Part shown: piece by piece, positions 18,503 to 27,796 of the stretch
Layout: each line of letters opens with the position of its first letter
How positions within the stretch are numbered: position 1 is the stretch's first letter
Assembly (NCBI GenBank): GCA_025360105.1
Contig: JANYCT010000054.1
Coordinates: forward strand, 1-59,973
Origin: Actinomycetes bacterium
GTDB lineage: Bacteria > Actinomycetota > Acidimicrobiia > Acidimicrobiales > Ilumatobacteraceae
Direction of reading: 5' to 3'
Length of the DNA stretch: 59,973 bases
The notes under the pieces: model-generated
Told to the model about the DNA's origin: nothing
Databases searched by the model: none
Seen by the model: the letters and a program-made list of their open reading frames with translations, nothing else
Translations under genes and position numbers: made by a program

Positions 18503-20663
18503 GAAGTCCGAGACAGCTGTCGAAACACGTCGATCGTTCTGCCGGTTCTGTCACGCTGGCTGCGCGATCGATGTAGATGTTGATGTCGCCGCTAATCGCG
18601 TTGTTGCCGTTCGTGGCGTGATCGACGATCCGATGTACGAGGGTTACACGTGCATCAAGGGTCGCCACCTCGGTGATCAGCACCATCACGACGCCAGGCT
18701 CCATCACACCATGAAGCGCGATGGCGGCGGCTTTTTGCCAATCGCCACGTCGCGGGCTTTCGACGAGATCGCCGACCAGCTTGCTGGGCTCATCGAACGG
18801 CACGGACCACGAACGCTCGCCACCTACTGCGGCACGGCTGCCTATCAGAACGCCACCGGTCTGCCGGTTGCAAAGGCATTCCACCAGGCCATCGGGTCAC
18901 CGAGCTTCTATACGTCGGCGAGCATCGACCAACCGGCCAAGTTCGTGGCACCGATGCGCCACGGTGCATGGCTTGCGGGAGTGCAGCCGTTCGAGTCCAG
19001 CGCTGTTGCGATGGTCATCGGGTGCAACACGTTGGTGAGCACCTACAGCTTCCCCGGCGGGTTGCCGAGCTTCAACCCGCTTGTGCGACTTCGTCGCGCG
19101 AAGGCAAACGGCTTGCGCCTCATCGTCATCGATCCGCGCCGAACCGAACTCGCGCATTACGCCGACCTGTTCCTGCAAGTAAAGCCCGGCGAGGACCCCA
19201 CGCTGCTTGCCGGGATCATCCGCGAAGTGCTGCTGCACGACGCGATCGATCACGATTTCGTGTCGCGTTGGGTGAATGGACTCGACGAAATGCGCGCCGC
19301 GGTCGATGTGTTCACACCCGAGTATGTCGAGCAGCGTGCAGGTGTTCCTGCCGATCAGATTCGCGAAGCGGCCCGCCTGTTCGCTGATGGCCCCACTGGA
19401 TCCGTGAGTACCGGTACCGGCCCGAATATGGCTCCGCACAGCACGCTCACGGAGCATCTCAGCGTGTGTCTCAACACCCTGTGCGGCCGCTATGTGCGCG
19501 CCGGCGAGCCGTTGCTGAATCCCGGCGGAATCCTCACGCCCCCCGGCGCAGTGCGTGCGCAGCCGATGCCGCCGATGCCGCAGTACCTCAGCAAAGGCGA
19601 ACCTCAGCGGGTGCGCAATCTGTACTCACACCGTGGCGAGGCACCCACCAGCACATTGCCCGACGAGATCCTTCTGGAAGGCGAGGGTCAGGTGCGAGCG
19701 CTGCTGACCATTGGCGGAAATCCCGTCGTCGCGTTTCCCGATCAACGCAAGACGGTCGAAGCGTTGCGCTCGCTCGACCTGCACGTGGTCATCGACGCGA
19801 ACATGTCGGCAACCGCAGAGCTGGCTCACTACGTGATCGCGAGCACGCTCAGCCTCGAGCGGCCCGACGTGCCAACCACGATCGACCGATGGTTCGCCGA
19901 GGCGTACACCAACTACACGCCAGCGGTGTTGCAATCCGAGCCCGAGATGCGTCAGGAGTGGCAGGTCTACACCGAGATCGCGTCGCGCCTCGGTGTCACG
20001 ATCACCCTGCCCGGAGGCAGCATTGAACCCGGCGCCGACCTGCACGCCGACGACGTGCTCGACCTCATCTACGCCCGCTCGAAGGTGCCGATGGCCGACG
20101 TACGCGCCAACCCCGGCGGGCACCTATATCCGGAAATGGCAACCATTGTCGAGGATGCAGATCCGACGGTGACTGCGCGTCTGGAGTTGATGCCCGATGG
20201 AATCGCTGCAGAACTCGTCGATGTGTTCGCCGAGACCTCCAGCGCGCAGGTGATCAACGGGTTCGATCCAGCGCACCACACCTTCCGGATGACGAGCCGA
20301 CGTCTCAAGAGCGTCTTCAACTCGAGCGGTCGCGAGATCTCCGACCTGCGCGAAAAAGAGGGCACGAATTTTGCCCACATGCACCCGAGCGATCTCGTCA
20401 CGGCAGGCATCACGAGCGGCGATACCGTAGAGCTTGCGTCACCGCGCGGCGCGATTCGGGCCATCGTGAAGGGTGCCGACGATATCCGTCCCGGCACGAT
20501 TTCAATGGCGCACGCCTGGGGTGGCGTACCCGACCAGCCGGGGGAGTTGTCGGTGAATGGCTCCACGACCTCGATGCTGGTCGACACCGACAGCGGGTAC
20601 GACCCATTCACCGGCATGCCCGTCATGAGCGCAATCCCCGTACACCTTCGCGTCGTAAGATAG
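18501..20663 (+). CDS. Molybdopterin oxidoreductase, DMSO-reductase/formate-dehydrogenase-like, single subunit
   Basis: This 720-residue enzyme has an N-terminal [4Fe-4S] motif with Cys at 14, 17, 21 and 51 (CRFCHAGC then YTCIKGR). The bis-MGD-binding core follows (GCNTLVSTYSFPGGLPSF, VIDPRRTELAHYADLFLQVKPG) and then a C-terminal molydopterin-dinucleotide-binding domain (FNSSGREISDLREKEG to ISMAHAWGGVPDQPGEL). No Tat signal is evident, so it is predicted cytoplasmic. No adjacent Fe-S, membrane or chaperone subunit is present, and the residue that binds Mo is not clear, with a Ser in YTSASIDQ as one candidate. The substrate is unknown; such lone enzymes often act on organic substrates. The upstream inverted repeat implies special control. 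Confidence 0.88.
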   Translation: MKSETAVETRRSFCRFCHAGCAIDVDVDVAANRVVAVRGVIDDPMYEGYTCIKGRHLGDQHHHDARLHHTMKRDGGGFLPIATSRAFDEIADQLAGLIERHGPRTLATYCGTAAYQNATGLPVAKAFHQAIGSPSFYTSASIDQPAKFVAPMRHGAWLAGVQPFESSAVAMVIGCNTLVSTYSFPGGLPSFNPLVRLRRAKANGLRLIVIDPRRTELAHYADLFLQVKPGEDPTLLAGIIREVLLHDAIDHDFVSRWVNGLDEMRAAVDVFTPEYVEQRAGVPADQIREAARLFADGPTGSVSTGTGPNMAPHSTLTEHLSVCLNTLCGRYVRAGEPLLNPGGILTPPGAVRAQPMPPMPQYLSKGEPQRVRNLYSHRGEAPTSTLPDEILLEGEGQVRALLTIGGNPVVAFPDQRKTVEALRSLDLHVVIDANMSATAELAHYVIASTLSLERPDVPTTIDRWFAEAYTNYTPAVLQSEPEMRQEWQVYTEIASRLGVTITLPGGSIEPGADLHADDVLDLIYARSKVPMADVRANPGGHLYPEMATIVEDADPTVTARLELMPDGIAAELVDVFAETSSAQVINGFDPAHHTFRMTSRRLKSVFNSSGREISDLREKEGTNFAHMHPSDLVTAGITSGDTVELASPRGAIRAIVKGADDIRPGTISMAHAWGGVPDQPGELSVNGSTTSMLVDTDSGYDPFTGMPVMSAIPVHLRVVR

Positions 20664-20671
20664 TTCCCGCG

Positions 20672-21094
20672 TTAGCTGACGGTGAGGGTCGCCTTCATTG
20701 CGTTGTGTCCGGGCACGGTGCAGATGATCTTGTAGGTGCCGGCGGCGAGCGTGTAAGTCTTCACGTCTGTGGCGCCGCTCTTGACGACTTCCATCTCGCC
20801 GGGAAGCGTCTTGCCGGTGGAGTCGATGATCGCCAGCGTGTGTCGCTGGCTGTCGCGGTTGGTGTAGAGCACCTTCACGTCGCCGGCCTTCGCGGTGTAC
20901 GTCGGCAGATCAAACTTGATGCCGGGTCCGGCGATGACTTGCAGGCCGATGTCGGCGGGCACGGTTGCTGCGGGGCCGCTGCTCGACGAGCTGCTCGAGC
21001 AAGCGCTGAACGCCAGCGCAGCGGAGCAGGCAATCAAGCAGCGGGTAACAACGGAGCGGGGACGGAGTGAGGTGCTGAACGTACGGGACTTCAT
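20672..21094 (-). CDS. Cupredoxin-domain lipoprotein
   Basis: This 140-residue exported protein has a lipoprotein signal with lipobox LAFSAC (Cys at about 32) followed by a Ser-rich linker. The remaining domain is plastocyanin-like: a His in RHTLAI and the C-terminal cluster IICTVPGHNAMKA supply the His-Cys-His-Met ligand set of a type I copper site. It probably carries electrons or binds copper on the outer face of the membrane. It is divergent from kgd and convergent, 8 bases apart, with the molybdopterin oxidoreductase. The perfect TATAAT box ends just 6 bases before the ATG, so the mRNA should be leaderless. Confidence 0.88.
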   Translation of the reverse strand: MKSRTFSTSLRPRSVVTRCLIACSAALAFSACSSSSSSSGPAATVPADIGLQVIAGPGIKFDLPTYTAKAGDVKVLYTNRDSQRHTLAIIDSTGKTLPGEMEVVKSGATDVKTYTLAAGTYKIICTVPGHNAMKATLTVS

Positions 21095-21100
21095 GGATGC

Positions 21101-21130
21101 ATTATATAAGTAGGCGCTTTCTCAATTCAA
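21101..21130 (-). promoter_or_regulatory. Promoter of cupredoxin gene, predicted leaderless
   Basis: On the minus strand TTGAAT (21130-21125), an 18-base spacer and a perfect TATAAT (21106-21101) end 6 bases before the ATG at 21094. The expected transcription start falls on the start codon itself. Confidence 0.75.
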
Positions 21131-21218
21131 GGTGTCGGTTGTCTCACTCCTCAGCGGTTGATGTCAGGAATGCCTTGATACAGCGACTGCTTGTCCTGTT
21201 CGATCTGTCGATGACCGA

Positions 21219-21224
21219 TACGAT
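21219..21224 (+). promoter_or_regulatory. Candidate -10 of kgd, short or no leader
   Basis: TACGAT lies 8 bases before the kgd ATG at 21233, with no Shine-Dalgarno in between. A matching -35 was not found. Confidence 0.45.
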
Positions 21225-21232
21225 CTACGACG

Positions 21233-24200
21233 ATGTCTACGCAACAGGAATCTGGGCAAACATTCGGCGCGAACTCGTGGCTGGTCGACGAAATGTACGA
21301 GCAGTACCGTGCCGATCCGGCATCTGTCGGCGAGGCGTGGAAAGAGTTCTTCTCCGACTACAAGGGTGCAGCAGATGTGGCGATGGTGCCAGCTCAATCC
21401 GCGCCCGCACCCATCGCAGCCGCAATCCCCAACGCACCCGTTCCCGTGCCAGTTACTGCAGCAGCCGCAGCAAGCGAACCGGGTGAGGCCATTCGCGGCG
21501 CCGGCGCGGCCATCGCTGCGAACATGGAGCGCAGCCTCACCGTGCCCACGGCCACGAGCTTTCGCAATGTGCCGGCGAAGTTGCTCGAGGTCAATCGCAA
21601 GGTGATCAACGGCTATCGCACACGCGCTGGCCAGAGCAAGATCAGCTTCACCCACCTCATCGGTTACGCGATCGCCCGTGCCATCGGTGATGCCGTGCCG
21701 CAGATGAACAACACCTTCGCCACCGATGGCGATGGCAAGCCGCGCATCGTCCGTAACACAACCGTGAACATGGGCCTCGCCGTCGATGTGCCCAAGTCCG
21801 ATGGCAGCCGCACCTTGGTGGTGCCGGTGCTGCGCGATGCCAACACTCTCGACTTCGATCAGTTCATTGCTGCCTACGAAGAAATCATCCGCAAGGTGAA
21901 GAGCAACAAGCTCACTGTCGCAGATTTTCAGGGTGCCACCATCACTCTCACCAATCCCGGCACCATCGGCACGGTGCAGAGTGTGCCGCGGCTCATGCCC
22001 GGCCAGGGTGTCATCGTGGGCGTGGGCAGCATCGACTACCCGGCCGAGTTTCAGGGCAGCGACGAGCGCACGCTCGGATCGCTGGGCGTGAGCAAGGTAG
22101 TCACGATCACGAGCACCTACGACCACCGCATCATTCAGGGTGCCGAGAGCGGCTTGTTCCTCAAACGTGTGCACGAACTGCTGCTGGGTGAACATGGTTT
22201 CTACGAGGGCGTTTTCAACGACTTGAGCGTGCCCTACGAGGCGGTCAAGTGGCGCACCGACAGCAACCCCACCAACAGCGAAGACGCGATGTTGCACAAG
22301 CAGATGCAGGTGGCCACGCTCATCCGCGTGCATCGCGTGCGCGGTCACCTCATCGCCGATCTCGATCCGCTGCGCTGGAAGCAACCGCAGATGCCGATGG
22401 AGCTCGATCCCGCTACCTACGGTCTCACGATCTGGGACCTCGAGCGTGAATTCCTCACCGGTGGCGTCGGTGGCGTCGAGAAGCAGGCGCTCGGCGATCT
22501 GCTCGGCGTGCTGCGCGATGCCTACTGCAGAACCATTGGTATCGAGTACATGCACATCCAAGACACCGACGAACAGCGGTGGATCCAGACCCAGGTCGAG
22601 GGTGTGCACTTCACGTTCACGAAGGACGACAAGCGCCGCATCCTCGAGCGGCTGAATGCAGCGGAGGCGTTCGAGAAGTTCCTCGCCACGAAGTACGTTG
22701 GGGCGAAGCGTTTCGGCCTCGAAGGCGCCGAGTCGGCGATCCCGATCCTCGACTCCGTACTCTCGAGCGCCGTCGACGCTGGGCTCGACTCTGCGGTGAT
22801 CGGCATGGCTCACCGCGGTCGATTGAACGTGCTGGCCAACCTGATGGGCAAGAGCTACGACCAGATCTTCAAAGAGTTCGAGGGCCATGTAGACCCCACT
22901 TCTGTGCAGGGTTCCGGCGACGTCAAGTACCACCTCGGCGCGCTTGGCAAGTTCGAGAGCCCGAGCGGGGCAGACATCAAGGTGGAGCTCGCGGCGAACC
23001 CCAGTCATCTCGAGACGGTCGACCCCATCGTGCTTGGCATGGTGCGCGCCAATCAGGACCGCATCGAGCCCCCTGGCTCGTACCCATCGCTGCCGATCCT
23101 TATCCACGGCGATGCTGCGTTCGCCGGCCAAGGCGTGGTGGCCGAATGCCTTGCGATGAGCGACATCAACGGCTATCGGGTGGGTGGCACCATCCATCTC
23201 ATCATCAACAATCAGATCGGGTTCACCACCAGTCCCAAGTTTGCGCGCAGCTCGTTGTATTGCAGCGACGTTGCCAAGACCGTGCAGGCGCCCATCTTTC
23301 ATGTGAACGGCGACGACCCTGAGGCGTGTGTGCGCGTGGCCCAGCTCGCGTTCAAGTACCGCCAACGGTTCCACAAAGACGTCGTGATCGACATGGTGTG
23401 TTATCGCCGCCAGGGGCACAACGAGGGCGATGATCCGAGCTACACCCAGCCGCTGATGTACAAGGCCATTGCCGAGCGGCGCAGCATACGCAAGCTCTAT
23501 GTCGAAGCGTTGGTCAAGCGCGGCGAGCTCACCGTCGACGAGGCCGAGAGCGCGCTCAAGGACTTCCAGACCAAGCTGCAGGTCGCGCTCGACCAGACCC
23601 GCGCGCATGCCCCCGAAGCAGTCAAGGTGGCCAAGCCGCCCAAGCCTGTTGGCGTGTTGCCGCACGTGTCCACCGGTGTTGATCGGGCCACGCTCGACTC
23701 GATCTTCGATCACCTCACGGCGTACCCCGACGGCTTCACACCCCACCCCAAGTTGGTCCGCCAATTCGAGACGCGCGCCACGCTGTATCACGAGGGCAAC
23801 CACGTCGATTGGGCAACGGGTGAGGCCTTGGCTATTGGCTCGCTCGTGGTGGAGGGCACGCCCGTGCGCTTCACCGGTGAAGACACGCGACGCGGCACGT
23901 TCAGCCAACGGCACGCCGCGCTCATCGACTACGAGAACGAGACCAACTGGATTCCGCTGGGCGAACTCCCTGGGGCGTCGGCACCGTTCTGGGTGTACGA
24001 CTCGCTGCTCAGCGAGTACGCGGCCGTTGGATACGAATACGGGTACGCGCATATCAACCAAGACACGCTCGTGGTCTGGGAGGCGCAGTTCGGCGACTTC
24101 ATCAACGGTGCGCAGATCATCATCGACCAGTACATCGTGGCCGCCGAGGACAAATGGGGCCAGGGCAACGGATTGGTGTTGCTGCTACCGCACGGATTCG

Positions 24201-24835
24201 AAGGTCAGGGTCCCGAGCACAGCTCGGCTCGCATCGAACGATTCCTGCAGTCGTGCGCCGAGGACAATATCCAGGTCTGTAACGCCACGACTGCAGCGCA
24301 GTACTTCCACCTGCTTCGCCGCCAGGTACGCCGCGAGGTCCGCAAGCCGTTGGTGCTGTTCACGCCGAAGTCGGCGCTGCGCATCGCGCAGACGCGGTCC
24401 ACCGTCGACGAGTTGACCACCGGTTCGTTCGAAGAAGTGCTCGACGACCCGACTACCGGTCTCGACAAGTCAGCCGTGACCCGCTTGGTGTTCTGTAGTG
24501 GCAAGGTCGCGTGGGATGCGATGGCCGAGCGCGACAAGCGTGGTGTGCCCGCCGCAATCGTGCGCATCGAGCAGTTGTACCCGTTCCCGGCCGAGCGGAT
24601 GCTCGCGTTGCTCGATGAGTACCCGAACGCCCACGAGCTCGTTTGGCTGCAGGAAGAACCCGAGAACATGGGTGCGTGGAACTTTGTCGAGGCACGCGTG
24701 TGGAGGGTCAAAGAGCGCGGCTACGACCTGCGCCATGTTGCGCGTGTCGAGAGTGGCAGTCCGGCAACCGGGTCCAAAACCATCCACGATCAAGAACTTG
24801 CCGACCTCATGGACGACACATTTCGCGGGCTCTGA
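21233..24835 (+). CDS. kgd: Multifunctional 2-oxoglutarate metabolism enzyme (Kgd/OdhA, fused E2-E1)
   Basis: This 1200-residue fusion is typical of Actinobacteria. A short E1 N-terminal motif (NSWLVDEMYEQYRADPASVG) and an Ala/Pro linker lead into an E2-type acyltransferase domain (about 90-330) with the active-site block TSTYDHRIIQGAESG. A 2-oxoglutarate dehydrogenase E1 domain follows with GMAHRGRLNVLANLMGKS, HGDAAFAGQGVVAE and INNQIGFTTS, the thiamine-diphosphate site. There is no lipoyl domain, so E2 function would use the lipoyl group of another complex, as known for KGD. It joins 2-oxoglutarate to succinyl-CoA or succinic semialdehyde in the TCA cycle. The long antisense frame is a codon-bias shadow. 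Confidence 0.97.
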   Translation: MSTQQESGQTFGANSWLVDEMYEQYRADPASVGEAWKEFFSDYKGAADVAMVPAQSAPAPIAAAIPNAPVPVPVTAAAAASEPGEAIRGAGAAIAANMERSLTVPTATSFRNVPAKLLEVNRKVINGYRTRAGQSKISFTHLIGYAIARAIGDAVPQMNNTFATDGDGKPRIVRNTTVNMGLAVDVPKSDGSRTLVVPVLRDANTLDFDQFIAAYEEIIRKVKSNKLTVADFQGATITLTNPGTIGTVQSVPRLMPGQGVIVGVGSIDYPAEFQGSDERTLGSLGVSKVVTITSTYDHRIIQGAESGLFLKRVHELLLGEHGFYEGVFNDLSVPYEAVKWRTDSNPTNSEDAMLHKQMQVATLIRVHRVRGHLIADLDPLRWKQPQMPMELDPATYGLTIWDLEREFLTGGVGGVEKQALGDLLGVLRDAYCRTIGIEYMHIQDTDEQRWIQTQVEGVHFTFTKDDKRRILERLNAAEAFEKFLATKYVGAKRFGLEGAESAIPILDSVLSSAVDAGLDSAVIGMAHRGRLNVLANLMGKSYDQIFKEFEGHVDPTSVQGSGDVKYHLGALGKFESPSGADIKVELAANPSHLETVDPIVLGMVRANQDRIEPPGSYPSLPILIHGDAAFAGQGVVAECLAMSDINGYRVGGTIHLIINNQIGFTTSPKFARSSLYCSDVAKTVQAPIFHVNGDDPEACVRVAQLAFKYRQRFHKDVVIDMVCYRRQGHNEGDDPSYTQPLMYKAIAERRSIRKLYVEALVKRGELTVDEAESALKDFQTKLQVALDQTRAHAPEAVKVAKPPKPVGVLPHVSTGVDRATLDSIFDHLTAYPDGFTPHPKLVRQFETRATLYHEGNHVDWATGEALAIGSLVVEGTPVRFTGEDTRRGTFSQRHAALIDYENETNWIPLGELPGASAPFWVYDSLLSEYAAVGYEYGYAHINQDTLVVWEAQFGDFINGAQIIIDQYIVAAEDKWGQGNGLVLLLPHGFEGQGPEHSSARIERFLQSCAEDNIQVCNATTAAQYFHLLRRQVRREVRKPLVLFTPKSALRIAQTRSTVDELTTGSFEEVLDDPTTGLDKSAVTRLVFCSGKVAWDAMAERDKRGVPAAIVRIEQLYPFPAERMLALLDEYPNAHELVWLQEEPENMGAWNFVEARVWRVKERGYDLRHVARVESGSPATGSKTIHDQELADLMDDTFRGL

Positions 24836-24838
24836 TCC

Positions 24839-24854
24839 GCTCGGCTGATCGAGC
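24839..24854. terminator. Small hairpin between convergent kgd and HAD gene
   Basis: GCTCG and CGAGC pair around a 6-base loop in the 19-base gap between stop codons. It is short and has no T-tract, so it is only a weak bidirectional terminator candidate. Confidence 0.3.
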
Positions 24855-25496
24855 TCAGAAACTCAGTCCGGTAGCAGCCGCCAACTCGGCCAACGCGACC
24901 GCAGGGTCGACCACTTTGATGGTCTTCATGCCCATCGCAGCGGCAGGCTTCAGGTTGATACCCAAGTCGTCGAGGAAGATGCATTCGCTGGGCTGAACCT
25001 TCAGCAACTCGCAGGCGATCTCGTAGAAACGCGGTTCGGGTTTGCGTACGCCGACCTTGCTGCTCTCGACGATCGCGTCGAATCGGGCCATCACTGCGGC
25101 GAGAGCAACTGAGCGGTCATCGCGGACGGCCGTGGATTCGGTATCAGGGGCGACCACGTTGTTGGTGAGGCACGCCGTTTTGAATCCGGCGGCCCGAACG
25201 GCATCGAGTGCCGCAACCATCTCGGGGCGAATGTCGCCAGCGAGCAGAGCCAGTACCTCAGCGCCGCGCACCTCGTGACCCAGCGCGATTGAGTCATGCG
25301 CGAATGCTTGATCGAACTCAGTTGAGGTGAGTTCGTTGCGCTCGAGCCGAGCCCAGGCGTTGGCGTGGGGGTTGGTCGCATTGACCGAACGGATGAAGTC
25401 GACGGGGAGACCGATGCGGGCTTCGTAGTGGTTGAACGCCTCGAACGGACTCGACAGGATGACCCCGCCAAAATCCCAGAGCACTGCAGTGAACAC
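24855..25496 (-). CDS. HAD-superfamily hydrolase (IA type)
   Basis: This 213-residue protein carries VLWDFGGVILSSPFEAF at the N-terminus, a variant of the DxD nucleophile motif with Asp in WDFGG, TACLTNN as motif II, the Lys in SSKVGVRKPEPRFYEIA, and the metal-binding ECIFLDDLGINLKPAAAMGM. It resembles haloacid-dehalogenase-like phosphatases of the epoxide-hydrolase N-terminal type (DFGGV rather than DxDxT). The frame is open up to 25991, but the family begins at the GTG at 25496, and a TACGAT hexamer lies 6 bases before it. The substrate is unknown. It is divergent from the NYN-domain gene. Confidence 0.9.
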   Translation of the reverse strand: MFTAVLWDFGGVILSSPFEAFNHYEARIGLPVDFIRSVNATNPHANAWARLERNELTSTEFDQAFAHDSIALGHEVRGAEVLALLAGDIRPEMVAALDAVRAAGFKTACLTNNVVAPDTESTAVRDDRSVALAAVMARFDAIVESSKVGVRKPEPRFYEIACELLKVQPSECIFLDDLGINLKPAAAMGMKTIKVVDPAVALAELAAATGLSF

Positions 25497-25502
25497 ACGA
25501 GG

Positions 25503-25508
25503 ATCGTA
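25503..25508 (-). promoter_or_regulatory. Candidate -10 of HAD gene, leaderless GTG start
   Basis: TACGAT on the minus strand ends 6 bases before the GTG at 25496, matching the leaderless geometry seen at other genes here. Confidence 0.45.
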
Positions 25509-25544
25509 GGCGCAGAGGTCCGCAGATGCTTGACTGGCAGTGTT

Positions 25545-27017
25545 ATGCCACAACACGTCATCGTCGACGGCTCCAATTTGGCCACTGAGGGCCGAACCGC
25601 GCCAAGCCTCAAGCAACTCAACGAAGCGGTCGACGCGTATCGTTGCGATCACCCGGAGGCGCTGATCACTGTGGTTGTCGATGCCACCTTTGGTCACCGC
25701 ATCGATCCCAAGGAAGTGCCCGAGTTCGAGCGCGCCATTGAGACCAACGCGTTCGTTGCGCCACCTGCCGGGGCCGTTGGTCGAGGCGATGGGTTCATTC
25801 TGAGCATCGCTCAGAAGGTGAAGGCCACCATTTTGTCGAACGACAGTTATCAGGAGTTTCACGGTGAGTACGCATGGCTCTTCGACGAGGGTCGCCTCGT
25901 TGGCGGTAAGCCCGTTCCGCACGTGGGCTGGGTGTTCGTGAACCGCACTCCTGTGCGTGGCCCGGTGAGCCGCCGTTCGGTGAAAGAACAAAAGGTCGTC
26001 GAGAAATCACCTGGTCGACGACGCGGTGCCAAGGCGGTCATCGACGCTCCGTCCATCTCAGCCGATGCTCCGATGCCCATTCCCAAGTCGGCTCCGCCGG
26101 GTGCGGTGATGCCTGGAGCGAAGCGGGCGGCCCGTGCAGAACCGACATCGTCGGAACGCGTCGGCGATCGAGCGCCCGACCGCACAGCCGAACGCCAGAC
26201 TGACAAATCAACGGCGCCAAAGTCGGCCAACGACCTGCTCGCGTTCTTGTCGTTCGTCGAGCATCATCCGGTGGGTACCACGGTGCAAGCTGTGGTGAAC
26301 AGCTATTCGTCGCACGGTGCTTACGTACTGATGGGCGATGCTCACGGCTATGTGCCGTTGCGTCTCATGGCCGACCCTGCGCCGCGTAGCGCCCGCGAGG
26401 CCATGGCACTCGGCGACACGGTCACGTTGGTCGTGCACAGTTTCGCAGCAGGGCGGCGCAGCATCGATCTCGCTGTGCCGGCGATGGCGCCCGAAACAGC
26501 ACCGGTCGCGCCCGCTCGGGGTCGTAGTGGCGTCAAGAAGGCGGCGACGCCCACCGCGAGCGAGGCTGTCGAAATCGCAGCTCCGGCGGCTACCCCTCCC
26601 AAGCAGTCCGGTCGCAAGCAGTCGGGCCCCAAGCAGGCTGTTGCGCCCGCCGGCGCACCCGATGTCATCACGACCACAGCACCCCGTGAGACAACGCCGG
26701 CTCGTCGCAGTCGTGGCCCCAAGGCCGAATCGCCAGTTGTCGCCGAGACCAAGCCAGAGACCAAGCCAGAGACCAAGCCAGAGAGCAAGCCAGCGGCCAA
26801 GTCGGTCCCATCACCCAAGGTTGTCAAGACGCCGTCCGCGAAGCGTGTTGCCAAGTCAGCAGCGGCGCCAGCTATAGATGTCGCTGCGGCCGTGCCCGCA
26901 AAGGCTGCCCGCGCGCCGAAGAAGGCATCCGCACCGACCGCGCAACCAGTCAGCGCCGCGGCGCCCAACAAATCTGCGCCGCGCCGAACGGGCGCCGCAA
27001 GAACGGCTCGGGCGTAA
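25545..27017 (+). CDS. NYN-domain (Zc3h12a-like) ribonuclease-type protein with S1-like domain and Lys/Pro/Ala tail
   Basis: This is a 490-residue protein. Residues 1-140 form a PIN/NYN nuclease fold: VIVDGSNLATEG with acidic Asp at about 7, VVVDATFGHR, and GRGDGFILSIAQKVKATILSNDSYQEF with further Asp residues. This matches metal-dependent ribonucleases such as Zc3h12a/YacP relatives. A basic linker precedes an S1-like or OB segment (about 225-310: FVEHHPVGTTVQAVVNSYSS, GAYVLMGDAHGYVPLRLM). The tail to 490 is low complexity, rich in Lys, Pro and Ala, with a four-copy 12-base repeat (ETKP). It is probably an RNA-binding or RNA-degrading factor. The ATG at 25545 is preferred over the longer frame, since the fold begins immediately after it. 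Confidence 0.82.
   Translation: MPQHVIVDGSNLATEGRTAPSLKQLNEAVDAYRCDHPEALITVVVDATFGHRIDPKEVPEFERAIETNAFVAPPAGAVGRGDGFILSIAQKVKATILSNDSYQEFHGEYAWLFDEGRLVGGKPVPHVGWVFVNRTPVRGPVSRRSVKEQKVVEKSPGRRRGAKAVIDAPSISADAPMPIPKSAPPGAVMPGAKRAARAEPTSSERVGDRAPDRTAERQTDKSTAPKSANDLLAFLSFVEHHPVGTTVQAVVNSYSSHGAYVLMGDAHGYVPLRLMADPAPRSAREAMALGDTVTLVVHSFAAGRRSIDLAVPAMAPETAPVAPARGRSGVKKAATPTASEAVEIAAPAATPPKQSGRKQSGPKQAVAPAGAPDVITTTAPRETTPARRSRGPKAESPVVAETKPETKPETKPESKPAAKSVPSPKVVKTPSAKRVAKSAAAPAIDVAAAVPAKAARAPKKASAPTAQPVSAAAPNKSAPRRTGAARTARA
26745..26792 (+). repeat. Four-copy 12-base tandem repeat (ETKP) in NYN gene
   Basis: Four in-frame units of GAGACCAAGCCA, the last with one change (GAGAGC), lie in the C-terminal basic tail. 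They probably arose by slippage and may vary in number between strains. Confidence 0.9.
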
Positions 27018-27019
27018 CC

Positions 27020-27796
27020 ATGCGCATCGCAACGTGGAATGTGAATTCGCTCAAGGCCCGTCTCGCGAGGGTCGAAGAGTGGCTTGCCGATGTGCAGCCC
27101 GATGTGTTGTGTATGCAGGAGACCAAGCTCGCCGACGATGCCTTCCCGGCCCTCACTTTTCAGGCGATGGGCTACGAGAGCGCGCACCATGGCCAGGGTC
27201 AATGGAATGGCGTTGCCATTCTGTCCAAGGTCGGCCTCGACAACGTGGTGCCGAACTTCGCCGACGGTGAACCGGCCGATGCTGAGGCCCGTCTCATTAC
27301 GGCAACGTGTGCCGGTGTGCGGGTGACGTCGGTGTACGTGCCGAACGGCAGATCGCTGGATCACGATCACTATCAATACAAACTGCAGTGGATGCAACGG
27401 CTCCGTGCGCACGTGGCGCAGAACTCGTCGCCATCCGATGCGGTGATCGTCACCGGCGATTTCAACATCGCCCCGGAAGATCGCGACGTGCACGATCCGT
27501 CGAAAATGGTGGGCGCAACTCATGTGAGCCCCGCTGAACGCAATGAGCTCGCGGCCCTGTGTGCATGGGGGATGTCGGATATCTTCCGCCATCATCATGC
27601 CGAGCCCAAGCTGTATTCGTGGTGGGACTATCGGGCGGGCGATTTCCACATGGGGCGCGGGCTGCGCATCGATCTGATCCTCGGCACGGCACCTGTGCTC
27701 GAGCGCAGTACGTTCTGCGTGATCGATCGCAACGCGCGCAAGGGCACCTCGCCCAGCGATCACGCACCAGTACTCGTTGATCTGGCCGACGTGTGA
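27020..27796 (+). CDS. xthA: Exodeoxyribonuclease III
   Basis: This 258-residue Mg-dependent AP endonuclease/3'-exonuclease acts in base excision repair. Motifs are MRIATWNVNSLKARL, the metal-binding Glu in CMQETKL, GVAILSK, VTGDFNIAPEDRDVHDP, RGLRIDLIL and the catalytic His in SPSDHAPVLVDL. Length is standard. It starts 2 bases after the stop of the NYN gene and overlaps the following thioesterase gene (GTGA), so the three genes are probably co-transcribed. Confidence 0.97.
   Translation: MRIATWNVNSLKARLARVEEWLADVQPDVLCMQETKLADDAFPALTFQAMGYESAHHGQGQWNGVAILSKVGLDNVVPNFADGEPADAEARLITATCAGVRVTSVYVPNGRSLDHDHYQYKLQWMQRLRAHVAQNSSPSDAVIVTGDFNIAPEDRDVHDPSKMVGATHVSPAERNELAALCAWGMSDIFRHHHAEPKLYSWWDYRAGDFHMGRGLRIDLILGTAPVLERSTFCVIDRNARKGTSPSDHAPVLVDLADV

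Noticed and set aside
21164-24061. A 965-residue open frame antisense to kgd
   Set aside because: It lies wholly opposite a certain kgd gene, has no recognisable domain and a His/Arg/Leu-rich composition typical of the shadow of GC-ending codons.
24855-25991. Longer HAD protein of 378 residues
   Set aside because: The first 165 residues lie antisense to the NYN gene and do not match the HAD family; the start at 25496 fits the fold and a -10 box.
26348-27763. A 471-residue antisense frame over the NYN and xthA genes
   Set aside because: xthA is certain in the other direction; the frame reflects repeat and codon bias.
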